Part shown: positions 40,694 through 49,651 of the stretch, piece by piece
How positions within the stretch are numbered: position 1 is the first letter of the stretch
Layout: every line of letters starts with the position of its first letter
Source: Bacilli bacterium
Lineage (GTDB): Bacteria > Bacillota_I > Bacilli_A > RF39 > UBA660
NCBI GenBank assembly: GCA_017397685.1
Contig: JAFQID010000036.1
Span: 1-52,111 of the forward strand
DNA: 52,111 nucleotides
Direction of reading: 5' to 3'
Notes under the pieces: model-generated
What the model was told of the DNA's origin: nothing
Database searches by the model: none
The model's input: only the letters and a program-made list of their open reading frames with translations
Translations under genes and position numbers: made by a program

Positions 40694-41041
40694 ATGATGA
40701 ATTTATTTAATATTCTTGAACAAATAAATGAAGGTTCTGAGTTATGTGGAGAGTTAAAACCAGTTTTAAGAATTGTTGGTATAGTTATTTGGGGAATTAA
40801 AGTAGTTGTTCCAATTTTATTAATAGTTATTGGTATGCTTGATATGGCTAAAGCTGTAACTGAGAAAAGTGAAGATAAGATTAAAGCCGCTCAAAATACT
40901 TTAATTAAAAGGGCTATTGCCGCTGTAATTGTATTCTTAGTAGCAACTATTGTAACTGTACTTATGAAAGTTATTGGTAGTAATGAGTTCGAAGATTGTA
41001 CAACTTGTATTAATAATCCATGGTCATGTTCAATTAATTAG
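40694..41041 (+). CDS. TrbC/VirB2-like membrane protein
   Basis: 115 residues from ATG 40694 behind AAGGAGAAG. Two helices (about 20-42 and 64-90) flank a charged loop with the pattern IGMLDMAKAVTEKSEDKIKAAQNTLIKRAIAAVIVF, as in TrbC/VirB2-type conjugative pilins. A small Cys-rich tail follows (FEDCTTCINNPWSC). It closes the Tad-like locus but has its own strong promoter and terminator. No other T4SS gene is in the window, so its partner may be the Tad machine or something elsewhere. Confidence 0.65.
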   Translation: MMNLFNILEQINEGSELCGELKPVLRIVGIVIWGIKVVVPILLIVIGMLDMAKAVTEKSEDKIKAAQNTLIKRAIAAVIVFLVATIVTVLMKVIGSNEFEDCTTCINNPWSCSIN

Positions 41042-41061
41042 CACTTATGTGCTTTTTTTTT
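41040..41061 (+). terminator. Terminator after the VirB2-like gene
   Basis: AGCAC (41040-41044), loop TTAT, GTGCT (41049-41053), then nine T. Confidence 0.85.
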
Positions 41062-41089
41062 CTTATTTATTTAAATTTACTATCATATA

Positions 41090-41098
41090 TGGTATAAT
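41090..41098 (+). promoter_or_regulatory. Extended -10 promoter of the LTA-synthase-type gene
   Basis: TGGTATAAT (41090-41098), an extended -10, with a weak TTTAAA 17 bp upstream. The ATG at 41116 follows 17 bases later. Confidence 0.5.
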
Positions 41099-41115
41099 AT
41101 GTGCAAGAGGAAGAG

Positions 41116-43164
41116 ATGAAGAGGATTATTAAGAAGTTTAATTTTAAAGAATTTATAAAGAATTTTAAAGGTAATTTTAATAAGTATATTTCAACTAATA
41201 TATTATTTTTGTCTTATGCTTTTTTAACATTAATTGTTGAAATAATAGTTAGAAGTGTTACTGTTGGAGGTTTTTCATTTAAACCTATAATTGCTGATTT
41301 AATAGTTATTATTATAATTGGTTCTTTTGGATATTTATTTAAACCTAAGTATCAATTTAGATATTTTTTTGCTTGGCTTATGTTTTGGACTTGTCTTGCG
41401 ATAGGTAACACTATTTATTATCAATTTTTTAAATCTTTTTTATCAGTTAATTTATTATCTACAGCGAGTATGGTAGGTGAGGTTAATGATTCGTTGTTTG
41501 AAAAACTTCATTTTTATCAATTTTTATATTTAATAGCACCAATTATTTTTGTTTATATTCATAAAAAATTATATAAGAGAAATTATTATTTTGATGTGGA
41601 AAAAGTAGAAAAGGGTAAGAAAATGTTTGTTTATAATGTGACAAGTGGAGCACTTCTTATTATTTTGTTTTTCTTTACTTTGACAGCTACTGATTTAAGT
41701 AGATTTGTTAAACAGTGGAATAGAGAATATGTTGTTGGTACTTTTGGTATATATGTTTATACTTTTAATGATTTAGTACAAAGTATTCAGCCTAAAATTA
41801 ATACTTTATTTGGATATGATGAGGCGGCTGCAAATTTTAGAGAATATTATGCTTGTGAGTGGGAAGAGAAAACAGTTAAGAATAAGTATACAAATGTATT
41901 TAAGGGTAAAAATGTTTTATTTATACATGCGGAGAGTATACAAAACTTTCTTATTGATTTAAAAATTGAAGGAAAGGAAGTTACTCCGAATTTAAATAAG
42001 TTAACTAAGGAAGGTTTATATTTTTCTAAGTTTTATCCTCAGATAAGTATTGGTACTTCTTCTGATACTGAGTTTACTTTACATACTGGTTTAATGCCTT
42101 CATCAAGTGGTACGGTTTTTGTAAATTATTATGATAGAACTTATGCTTCTATGCCAAAGTATTTTAGTGACGAGGGTTATTATACATTTAGTATGCATGC
42201 TAATAATGCTGATTACTGGAATAGAAAAATTATGCATGCGAATCTTTGTTATAATGATTTTTATGCTAAGGATAGTTATGTTGTTCCTGATGAAAGTGAT
42301 CCTGATTATATTGGTCTTGGTCTTTCTGATAAGTCTTTCTTTAAACAAATTATTCCTATTTTAAAAGATATTAAGAATAAAAAGTCTCCATTTTTTGGAA
42401 CTATTATTACTCTTACTAATCATTCACCATTTAATGATTTAGAAAAGTATGATGAGTTTAAAGTAACTATGGATTATAGTTATGTTAATGATGATGGTGA
42501 AAAGGTTAAAGCTGAGGCTAGATATCTTGAAGAGACAAGTATGGGTAATTATGTTAGATCTGCTCATTATGCTGATGCGGCTTTAGGAGAATTATTTGAT
42601 AGTTTGAAGGTTAATGGTCTTCTTGAAAATACTGTTATTGTAATATATGGAGATCATGAGGCAAGACTTTCTAAGAAGCAATTTGAAAGACTTTATAATT
42701 ATGATCCACTTACTGATAGTAATATTGATAAGGAATCAGAAGATTATATAAGTATGGATAATTATGCTTATGATTTACTTAAAAATACTCCATTAATCAT
42801 TTGGACAGCGGATAAAAAATATAAGGGTGAGATTTCTGATGTAATGGGTATGTATGATGTTTTACCAACTATTGCTAATATGTTTGGGTTTAAAGAGAAG
42901 TATGCGCTTGGTAATGATATATTTAGTAAGAATGAAAAAATAGTTGTTTTTCCTAACGGTAATGTTTTAACTAATAAAGTTTATTATAGTAATTTACATG
43001 ATGAATATATTACTTTTACTAATGAACCAATTGAAAGTGATTATATTGATAGATTAAAAAAACATTCAGAGAATATTTTGGAAGTATCTAATGGTATTAT
43101 TGTTCATGATTTAATAAAAAGTGAAGGGGAAAATGTAGGAGAGTGCACTGATGAAGAAGAGTAG
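41116..43164 (+). CDS. ltaS: LTA synthase family phosphoglycerol transferase
   Basis: 682 residues from ATG 41116, spaced 5 bases from AGAGG; a GTG at 41101 is an alternative. Five N-terminal helices (to about residue 205) are followed by an extracellular sulfatase-like domain: LFIHAESIQNFL (metal-binding Glu), SIGTSSDTEFTLHTG (catalytic Thr region), SMHANNADYWNR, TNHSPF and VIVIYGDHEARL with the Asp-His metal ligands. LtaS-type enzymes polymerise glycerol phosphate from phosphatidylglycerol into lipoteichoic acid. GpsA and TagO genes further along fit wall-polymer supply. A primase/transferase role instead of full polymerisation cannot be excluded. Confidence 0.88.
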   Translation: MKRIIKKFNFKEFIKNFKGNFNKYISTNILFLSYAFLTLIVEIIVRSVTVGGFSFKPIIADLIVIIIIGSFGYLFKPKYQFRYFFAWLMFWTCLAIGNTIYYQFFKSFLSVNLLSTASMVGEVNDSLFEKLHFYQFLYLIAPIIFVYIHKKLYKRNYYFDVEKVEKGKKMFVYNVTSGALLIILFFFTLTATDLSRFVKQWNREYVVGTFGIYVYTFNDLVQSIQPKINTLFGYDEAAANFREYYACEWEEKTVKNKYTNVFKGKNVLFIHAESIQNFLIDLKIEGKEVTPNLNKLTKEGLYFSKFYPQISIGTSSDTEFTLHTGLMPSSSGTVFVNYYDRTYASMPKYFSDEGYYTFSMHANNADYWNRKIMHANLCYNDFYAKDSYVVPDESDPDYIGLGLSDKSFFKQIIPILKDIKNKKSPFFGTIITLTNHSPFNDLEKYDEFKVTMDYSYVNDDGEKVKAEARYLEETSMGNYVRSAHYADAALGELFDSLKVNGLLENTVIVIYGDHEARLSKKQFERLYNYDPLTDSNIDKESEDYISMDNYAYDLLKNTPLIIWTADKKYKGEISDVMGMYDVLPTIANMFGFKEKYALGNDIFSKNEKIVVFPNGNVLTNKVYYSNLHDEYITFTNEPIESDYIDRLKKHSENILEVSNGIIVHDLIKSEGENVGECTDEEE

Positions 43165-43774
43165 GCTTAATGAGAAAGCAATTGTTATAACTTTTATATT
43201 TGTTGGTTTTGTTTTGTTTGGTTTGCTTGGATTTAATGTATATAATGATTTCATTAAGGATGATAGTGTTAAGGTTAAAGAACTTGATAAAACAGATTTA
43301 TTTGGATATGTACTTGATGAGAATGATACTAAAATATATAGGAAGTATTTTAATGAGTTAAATAAGGTTTTATCTAGTGAGGAGATTAATTATGAGGAGT
43401 ATGCTAAGATTTTAAGTAAGTTATTTGTTATTGATTTTTATACTCTTAGTAATAAAGTTTCATCTACTGATATAGGTGGACTTGAGTTTGTTTATAATGA
43501 TTTACTTGATAATTTTAAGTTAAATGCTGGTGATACTATATATAAATATGTAGAAAGTAATATTGATGGAGAAAGAAAGCAAGAACTGCCTGAGGTAAGC
43601 GATGTAATTGTTAATAGTGTTTTTGATACTAAGTATACTTATGATAAGAAAGAGTATGATAGTTATATTGTTGATGTAAATTGGACATATAAAAAGGATC
43701 TTGGTTATCAAGATAAGATGAAGTTAAATATTATTAAAGATGGAACTGAATTGTATGTTGTTAGTGGGGAATAA
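43151..43774 (+). CDS. Single-pass membrane protein of unknown function
   Basis: 207 residues with a helix at about 10-32 and an outside domain: DLFGYVLDENDTKIYRKYFNELNKVL, then helical YEEYAKILSKLFVIDFYTL and a beta-rich C-terminus (YIVDVNWTYKKDLGYQDKMKLNI). It overlaps the LTA-synthase-type gene by 14 bases and so is translated with it, which suggests an accessory role to that enzyme. No family was recognised. Confidence 0.65.
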   Translation: MKKSRLNEKAIVITFIFVGFVLFGLLGFNVYNDFIKDDSVKVKELDKTDLFGYVLDENDTKIYRKYFNELNKVLSSEEINYEEYAKILSKLFVIDFYTLSNKVSSTDIGGLEFVYNDLLDNFKLNAGDTIYKYVESNIDGERKQELPEVSDVIVNSVFDTKYTYDKKEYDSYIVDVNWTYKKDLGYQDKMKLNIIKDGTELYVVSGE

Positions 43775-43810
43775 AAAATATGTAAGTTTTAGTTACATAT
43801 TTTTTTTTAT
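43775..43810. terminator. Bidirectional terminator
   Basis: AAAATATGTAA (43775-43785) and TTACATATTTT (43793-43803) form a perfect 11-bp stem with A and T runs on both sides, between two converging genes. Confidence 0.85.
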
Positions 43811-43823
43811 TATGGATATTTTT

Positions 43824-45851
43824 CTATTCATTTTGCGAGTCTGTTGTTTCTTGATTTTCATTTTCTAATTCATTATTTGCTTGATTATTTTCATTGTCAC
43901 TAGTAGAGTTATCTAGATTATTTTGTGTATCTTCTTCTGGCACTGTTGGCTGTTCAATAGGCGTTTGTATGTTTGATTTTACGTATATGTTTATGCTTTC
44001 AATTCTAAATACAGGAGTATATTCTTTTTCTTTTTGATACATAAATGTATAATCTGTAAATGATGATAATTCTAATTTTTCGTTTGTTTGAGAGTCTATG
44101 AAGTTTAGTTCTAAATTGTTTTTATTTGCAAATTCTTTTAATTTATTTACTGAATAATTTGAGAAGTTTGGAATAAGTGTGTATTTTGATTCGTTATATG
44201 TTCCATTACCAATTATTGTTTCTTTGTATGGTTCATTTAAGTTAAATGAGAATTTTTTTATTAGTGTTCCTTTTTTCTTTCCCAGATTTATTTTTATTGC
44301 ATCTATTATGTCTTGCAGGCTTTGCTTATAGTAGAATGCAACTGATGCATAACTTTTTGTTGATGGTTCATATATCATATGTCCACTTTTACCTATAGAG
44401 TATGTTTTAAGTTTTGTTTTTTGTATATTTAGTGTGTTTGCATTTTTGTTGACTGCTAATGATTTTATTAAGTCGTATCCTGATAGCATTTGTTCTACTT
44501 TCATATTTGTATCTATGTTTTTACTTATTGTATCTAATATTTTATTTACTTCGGAAAGTGATGATATATTTTTAGCTGCGTTTAGTATTCCTTTTATTAC
44601 TAGTTGTTGATTTGTATTTCTTGTAAAATCGTTTCTATTTCCTTTGTTGTAGTCTGGACAATATTTTGCCATTATTCTTCCAATATTTGACCCATCATTT
44701 GGCGAATGTCTGTTTCTTGCGAGTGCGAGAGCTTGTTCACCATTTAAATGTTGTTTTCCTTTTTCTACGAATACTGTATTTTTTCCCCATTTTCTTGAAC
44801 TATTTTGTTCGCAGAAAGAGTATGGTACGTTTACATCTATTCCACCAAGAGCATCTACTAGTTTTACTAAGCCTTTAAAGTTTATTTTTACATAGTAATT
44901 TATATCTATTCCTGTTAAGTTTTCTACGGTTGTTATAGCTCCATTTGTTCCACACCAAGCTGATGTATTAATTCTTTGCATTCTTCCACCTGCGCATGAA
45001 ACTGGTACAAATGTATCTCTAGGAAAAGATGTCATTGTTGCGGACATTGTTTTTGGATTGAATGATGCGAGTATCATTGTGTCCCCATTAAATGAAGCAT
45101 TTTTTGATAGTGTTGGATCAGTAGAGTCTATTCCAAGAAGTAGTACTGTGAAGGGTTTTGTTAGTTTTGCTACTTGGTTTTCAGATGTTTCAACTTCTTC
45201 TTTTTTATATTCTTTTTCATATGTATATATTTCTTTTGCTCTATCTAAAATATCATTATATTCATCAAAAGTAGGGTATATATCTATGTATGATTTGGGT
45301 ACAAATATTAAATCTACTTCTTTTTCATATAATGCATTTACAAGTTCTAATGCATCTGTGTAATTTATTATTTTGTTGTTACTACTGAGTTTATATTCTT
45401 TTATAACTTCATTAGGTAAAATGTAGTATTCAATATCTTCTTTTTGGTTTAATAAACCAATTTTTTTATCTTTTAAGTTTTTTATGTCATAGTTATTATC
45501 AAGTGATATTAGTTTGGTTGTGTGTGTTATAGAGGATTTATTCATGCTTGATAATTTATCATATAATACATTTTTTATTATTATACTTAATAATGTGTAT
45601 GCTATTATGAAAATTACTGAGAATATTAGAGTTATTGTATGTCTCTTTTTTTTCATTTTTCTGTTTGAAAAGTGAAGTGAAAATATTAATGCTAAATTTA
45701 TATATATTCCAATAATTATAAACATTATTCTATAGAAAGTTTCTATTCCTTTATATAAAATTATTGAATAGGATAGGTATATGAGTGATATAAATAGTAA
45801 TAAAGAGACTATTATGTTTACTATTTTACTTAATTTACTTCTTAGTTTCAT
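43824..45851 (-). CDS. LytR-CpsA-Psr (LCP) family protein with C-terminal PASTA-like region
   Basis: 675 residues. Three N-terminal helices (to about 105) are followed by a half binding-protein-like domain, then the LCP domain from about 225: VLLLGIDSTDP, DTMILASFNPKTMSATMTSFPRDTFV with conserved Asp/Arg, NLTGIDINYYVKINFKGLVKLV, LGGIDVNV and LNGEQALALARNRH. Beyond about 520 is a PASTA-like unit (LIPNFSNYSVNKLKEFANKN) and an Asn/Glu-rich tail. It would ligate a wall polymer to peptidoglycan. It is the last gene of an operon with the dockerin hydrolase and cohesin protein, 12 bases after the latter, and starts behind GAAAGGAATT. Confidence 0.88.
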   Translation of the reverse strand: MKLRSKLSKIVNIIVSLLLFISLIYLSYSIILYKGIETFYRIMFIIIGIYINLALIFSLHFSNRKMKKKRHTITLIFSVIFIIAYTLLSIIIKNVLYDKLSSMNKSSITHTTKLISLDNNYDIKNLKDKKIGLLNQKEDIEYYILPNEVIKEYKLSSNNKIINYTDALELVNALYEKEVDLIFVPKSYIDIYPTFDEYNDILDRAKEIYTYEKEYKKEEVETSENQVAKLTKPFTVLLLGIDSTDPTLSKNASFNGDTMILASFNPKTMSATMTSFPRDTFVPVSCAGGRMQRINTSAWCGTNGAITTVENLTGIDINYYVKINFKGLVKLVDALGGIDVNVPYSFCEQNSSRKWGKNTVFVEKGKQHLNGEQALALARNRHSPNDGSNIGRIMAKYCPDYNKGNRNDFTRNTNQQLVIKGILNAAKNISSLSEVNKILDTISKNIDTNMKVEQMLSGYDLIKSLAVNKNANTLNIQKTKLKTYSIGKSGHMIYEPSTKSYASVAFYYKQSLQDIIDAIKINLGKKKGTLIKKFSFNLNEPYKETIIGNGTYNESKYTLIPNFSNYSVNKLKEFANKNNLELNFIDSQTNEKLELSSFTDYTFMYQKEKEYTPVFRIESINIYVKSNIQTPIEQPTVPEEDTQNNLDNSTSDNENNQANNELENENQETTDSQNE

Positions 45852-45863
45852 ATTAATTCCTTT

Positions 45864-47327
45864 CTATAGTTCGTCAAGTTTTTTCATATCGCTTTTTTCT
45901 TTTGTTTTTTTCTTAGTTTCTTTTTTTGTCTTTGATTCATTAGTTTTAGTTTCTTTTTTATTTTCTTGTTCTTTGATTTCTTTTTTCTTTTTTTCTTGCT
46001 CTAGTTTTTTAACTTCTTGTAGTTTTCTTTTTCTTCTTTTGTTTTTTCTTATTTTTGATATAAGTATTCCTATTAAGATGATAAATATTATTAAGCTTTC
46101 TCCGCATAATAGTATAATAATATTAAAATATTTTGTTAATGTTTCTTCTGATTCTTTTTCTTCTGTATTGTCGTATGTTATTAGTGTGTTTAGTTTTGTG
46201 TCATATATGTAATAATCTTTTGTTCCAGTTAGTAAATCTTGTGCATGAATAATTGTAAATTGTGGATTAGTCATTATTAGAGCATCAAATGTTTGATCTG
46301 CGATAGTTATTGTTTCTTTTTTATATTTTTTATTTATTTCTTCATCTATTTTAAGAGGTAATATTATTAGTTTATCTAATGATATTTCTGTGTACTTTGT
46401 ATATTTATTATTTTCATTATCATACATGTATAAGTTTATTGTTCCGCTTTCATCTTTTAAACCTACTAATGTAATATCATTTATTTCACTATAGAAACCT
46501 GGGACAGTTTGGTTATCAATTGTTATTTTTTTCTTTTCATAGTTGTCTGGTGCTTCTAGATTGCTTTCTCTTTTTACTACGGTTAGAGTGTTTCCTAGTG
46601 TATCTGTTACAGTTATTGGATTTGGATCTGTTACTTTGACTATTATTGTGTATGTTTTTGAACTTCCATTTTGAGCTGTGACAGTTATATCAAATTTGTT
46701 ATCTCCTTCGCTTACTTCTTTTGTGCCTGTTCCTGATACTGTTGCTTTTGAGTCTTCTTTTGTAGCATTTATTTTTATTTTTGTTGTGTTTGCTTCTGCT
46801 TCTGCGGTATATTCAAGAGTTTTTTTATTAAATTTTGGTGATAGTGTAAGACCATCTATACTTAGTGATTTTAGATTATTATTTTTTGAATATGTTGCTT
46901 CTAGTTGTGCTTGTGTTATTACTTTTACTGATTTTGATCCTGCGGATACTGATAGTTTTGATTCGTTCCATGCGTATGCTCCATATGATTTAACTCCAAT
47001 TGTTCCTGTACCTGTTCCGATTGCTTTAAATCTATATGTGTATGATGCGCTTTTTTTAGAACCGTTTGATGCATAATCTACTACATAAGATGTTCCACTT
47101 AAAAGTTTAAAGTTTTTTGAGTTATAGTTTATAACCCATTCCCAAGAACCAAGTGAAGTTGATGATGATATTTTTACTGTTACTGTAAATTCTTTCCCGA
47201 CAACTATTTGACTAGTACTACTTGATACTGATATTGATGCACTTGCTGCGTTTATTTTTTGTGTATTTATGTGAAATGATAAGCAAGTAAAAAGTATTGT
47301 TAATAGTATATTAAATATTTTTTTCAT
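45864..47327 (-). CDS. Membrane-anchored cohesin-like protein with cadherin-like domain
   Basis: 487 residues. The signal peptide (about 1-27) precedes a cohesin-like beta-sandwich (about 30-135: QIVVGKEFTVTVKISSSTSL, SWEWVINYNSKNFKLLSG, GTGTGTIGVKSYGAYAWNES). A cadherin-like beta-sandwich follows (about 150-240: LKSLSIDGLTLSPKFNKKTL, then TVTAQNGSSKTYTIIVKV). A further outside domain, a helix (about 402-424) and a Lys/Glu-rich cytoplasmic tail of some 60 residues follow. Cohesins bind dockerins, and the gene directly upstream encodes a protein ending in a dockerin. The cadherin-like part also occurs in that partner. Starts 11 bases after the hydrolase gene behind AAAAGGAG. The cohesin call is by fold pattern, not by catalytic motif. 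Confidence 0.68.
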   Translation of the reverse strand: MKKIFNILLTILFTCLSFHINTQKINAASASISVSSSTSQIVVGKEFTVTVKISSSTSLGSWEWVINYNSKNFKLLSGTSYVVDYASNGSKKSASYTYRFKAIGTGTGTIGVKSYGAYAWNESKLSVSAGSKSVKVITQAQLEATYSKNNNLKSLSIDGLTLSPKFNKKTLEYTAEAEANTTKIKINATKEDSKATVSGTGTKEVSEGDNKFDITVTAQNGSSKTYTIIVKVTDPNPITVTDTLGNTLTVVKRESNLEAPDNYEKKKITIDNQTVPGFYSEINDITLVGLKDESGTINLYMYDNENNKYTKYTEISLDKLIILPLKIDEEINKKYKKETITIADQTFDALIMTNPQFTIIHAQDLLTGTKDYYIYDTKLNTLITYDNTEEKESEETLTKYFNIIILLCGESLIIFIILIGILISKIRKNKRRKRKLQEVKKLEQEKKKKEIKEQENKKETKTNESKTKKETKKKTKEKSDMKKLDEL

Positions 47328-47338
47328 GTTAACTCCTT

Positions 47339-49519
47339 TTATAATTTTTTATCTCCTTTTATATGTTTTTGTAATTGTAATAAATCTAGAATTGTTATTT
47401 TTCCATCTTCCGATGTATCTGCGGCTAGTGCTTTAGCGCCAGATAGAACACTTGATTTTTTTATATGTTTTTGTACTTGAAGTAAATCTAGAATTGTTAT
47501 TTTTCCATCTGCTGAGGTATCTCCTTTTACTACTAGAGTAAATGTTTTTGAATCATTGAGTGTAGATATTGTTATTTTACTATTTGTTGTTATTAAACTT
47601 GATCCTGTTATTGTTTTGCCATTTGCATTTGTTAGTGTTACTTTATGTGCACCTGCTTTTATTAGGCTGTTTTTGTAATCGTTTGCAGTTGTTCCATTTT
47701 TTATTTTTGTTATATATGTTCCAGATACATTACCTTTTACTTCTTTTAATACAGAGTCTACTGTAGCTGTGTTTTCTACTTTATATACTGTTATTGTATA
47801 TTTTTTTTCTTCTCCAGCTTCGCTTGTTACGGTTATTGTTATTTGGTTTTCGTTAGTTGGAAGTTCTACTTCGCCAATACCTGATATACTGCTTGTTTGT
47901 ACTTTTGTTTTTGCATTTATTTTTATTTTTTCAGTTTTTAGTGGAACATAACTTGTGTATGTTAATATATCTTCGTCAAAGTCTGGTGATAGGTTGTAGT
48001 TTTCTATTTGTAATGATTCAAGGTCGTTGTTTGTATTTCCGCTGTTTGGAAGAGAGGTGTAGTCTGGCATATTATTATATATAGGTATTTCAAATATGAA
48101 CGGAAGGTTAAGTACATCGCTATCTTTATATGAGTTATATGCGATGTTTCCTTCGGTTGCGGGTGCTTGGACATTGGTTTGATATTGATGTGTAAATGAG
48201 TCGTAGTATGCGTTTGGTCCGGTATTAAATTTTTGATAGTAAAGTGTTCCTTGTCCTTTTGTTACGTATCCATTTGCTAGAAAAGATGAACCTTCTGTTA
48301 TTGCTGTTTCTATGTTGTTCCATAGTTCTCCATCTCTTTTTATTAGTTTTGCTGCGTATGCTAGACCTCTTGTTATTGCTGAGTATTTTACCCCATTTAT
48401 TGTTGTTTCGTATGCACCTATATTGAAGAAGTTATAGTATCCACTATATTTTTCACCTTTCCATGTAAATTCAGTACCATTTGTTGAGTCACTTCCGTTT
48501 GCTCCAACTTCAAGTCTTATTCTACTTGCGATAAGTATAGGACTTATTTTGTTTGTTTTTCCTGCATTTACCATTGGATTTGTATATTTATCATCTGATA
48601 GTTTTCCACTTCCAAATACAGCTTTTACTAGTGTGCTATAGTTTGATTCAAGTTCTTTAGCATAGTCTTGTTTTTCAAACATGAATATTCTTTCTTTAGT
48701 AAGCCAGTTTCTTGGGTCCATGTAAAAAGCTATTACACCTTTGTTTATGTGGAACCATGAGGAACCTTCTGCTGGTGAAGAATTTGTTCTATAGTTATCA
48801 TTTGTTGTTTGCATGTAGCATTTTCCAGTTTCTGAGTTTATAGCTTTTGTGAAGTCTATGTTTGTTTTGCTTGCGTTAAATATCCAATTTGGGTATTTTT
48901 CATGTAAGTATGAAAGATATGGCCAGTATGTTTCCGGAAATCCTGCTTCTTTTAGAGTTTTTTCATATTCGTTATCAGTTTTTGTTATATCTTCTTTTTT
49001 TGTGACGTAGTTTGAACAAATGTATCCTTGTGAGTTTGAATAGTATTTTATGTTATACCATTTACCACTTGAACAGCCTGTTTTTGATCCGTTATGAGTT
49101 GATTGAATTGTTACATTGACTCCAAGTGAAAGAGTATCTTTTGCATCATAAGATGTGCTTGTTCCTTTTCTAACCGCAACATTATTTGCATTTACTCTTG
49201 CTGTATAATCTATTACGTTTATTCCTGAATACGATGTGTTTGTGAATGAAACGTATTTACTGCATACATATCCAGTTTTATTATCATAAGTTATTTTATA
49301 CCATTTATCTGAGCAACCGTCTCCAGTATAAAGTGTTTTATCTATAACTGTTATTTCTGTTCCGGAGTTTACTGTAACAATGTCTTTATAATTTGTTCCA
49401 GCACCTGTTCTTATTCTAACTGTGTCACCAGTTATTATCGCATCGTAAGAAGCGTTTATTTTTATAGGAATAAACATTATTATATTTATTATTAATATTG
49501 TTATTATGTGCTTTTTCAT
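47339..49519 (-). CDS. Peptidoglycan hydrolase (glucosaminidase type) with SH3b, cadherin-like and dockerin domains
   Basis: 726 residues. The start is placed at 49519 behind GAAAGGAC; an upstream ATG 18 bases earlier lies before the ribosome site. Order: signal peptide; two SH3b domains (GDTVRIRTGAGTNYKDIVTV and NNVAVRKGTSTSYDAKDTL); a LytB/GH73-like glucosaminidase domain (FPETYWPYLSYLHEKYPNW, ILIASRIRLEVGANGSD with the likely catalytic Glu, YYNFFNIGAY, AITRGLAYA); a cadherin-like domain; a type I dockerin at the C-terminus. The dockerin has two F-hand repeats (DTSADGKITILDLLQVQKHI and DTSEDGKITILDLLQLQKHI) with all calcium ligands. It cuts cell-wall glycan and is probably docked to the cohesin encoded next. 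Confidence 0.9.
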   Translation of the reverse strand: MKKHIITILIINIIMFIPIKINASYDAIITGDTVRIRTGAGTNYKDIVTVNSGTEITVIDKTLYTGDGCSDKWYKITYDNKTGYVCSKYVSFTNTSYSGINVIDYTARVNANNVAVRKGTSTSYDAKDTLSLGVNVTIQSTHNGSKTGCSSGKWYNIKYYSNSQGYICSNYVTKKEDITKTDNEYEKTLKEAGFPETYWPYLSYLHEKYPNWIFNASKTNIDFTKAINSETGKCYMQTTNDNYRTNSSPAEGSSWFHINKGVIAFYMDPRNWLTKERIFMFEKQDYAKELESNYSTLVKAVFGSGKLSDDKYTNPMVNAGKTNKISPILIASRIRLEVGANGSDSTNGTEFTWKGEKYSGYYNFFNIGAYETTINGVKYSAITRGLAYAAKLIKRDGELWNNIETAITEGSSFLANGYVTKGQGTLYYQKFNTGPNAYYDSFTHQYQTNVQAPATEGNIAYNSYKDSDVLNLPFIFEIPIYNNMPDYTSLPNSGNTNNDLESLQIENYNLSPDFDEDILTYTSYVPLKTEKIKINAKTKVQTSSISGIGEVELPTNENQITITVTSEAGEEKKYTITVYKVENTATVDSVLKEVKGNVSGTYITKIKNGTTANDYKNSLIKAGAHKVTLTNANGKTITGSSLITTNSKITISTLNDSKTFTLVVKGDTSADGKITILDLLQVQKHIKKSSVLSGAKALAADTSEDGKITILDLLQLQKHIKGDKKL

Positions 49520-49552
49520 ATAAGTCCTTTCTATCATTTATATTCAATATAT

Positions 49553-49561
49553 AAATTATAA
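49553..49561 (-). promoter_or_regulatory. Extended -10 promoter of the dockerin hydrolase operon
   Basis: On the minus strand TGTTATAAT is an extended -10. It starts about 45 bases before the ATG at 49519 and is back to back with the tagO promoter. Confidence 0.5.
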
Positions 49562-49599
49562 CATTATTTGACATTTTTTTCATTATATATACTCATTTG

Positions 49600-49628
49600 T
49601 TTACAATTATTTAAAATTATTTTATAAT
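49600..49628 (+). promoter_or_regulatory. Promoter of tagO
   Basis: TTTACA (49600-49605), a 17-bp spacer and TATAAT (49623-49628). The ribosome site AGGGGAG and ATG 49652 follow. Confidence 0.65.
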
Positions 49629-49651
49629 TAATGTAATAGGGGAGATGTTAT

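Noticed and set aside
46678..47076. Long open frames opposite the cohesin and hydrolase genes
   Set aside because: They are antisense shadows of real genes with signal peptides, domains and ribosome sites; they lack ribosome sites and domain motifs.
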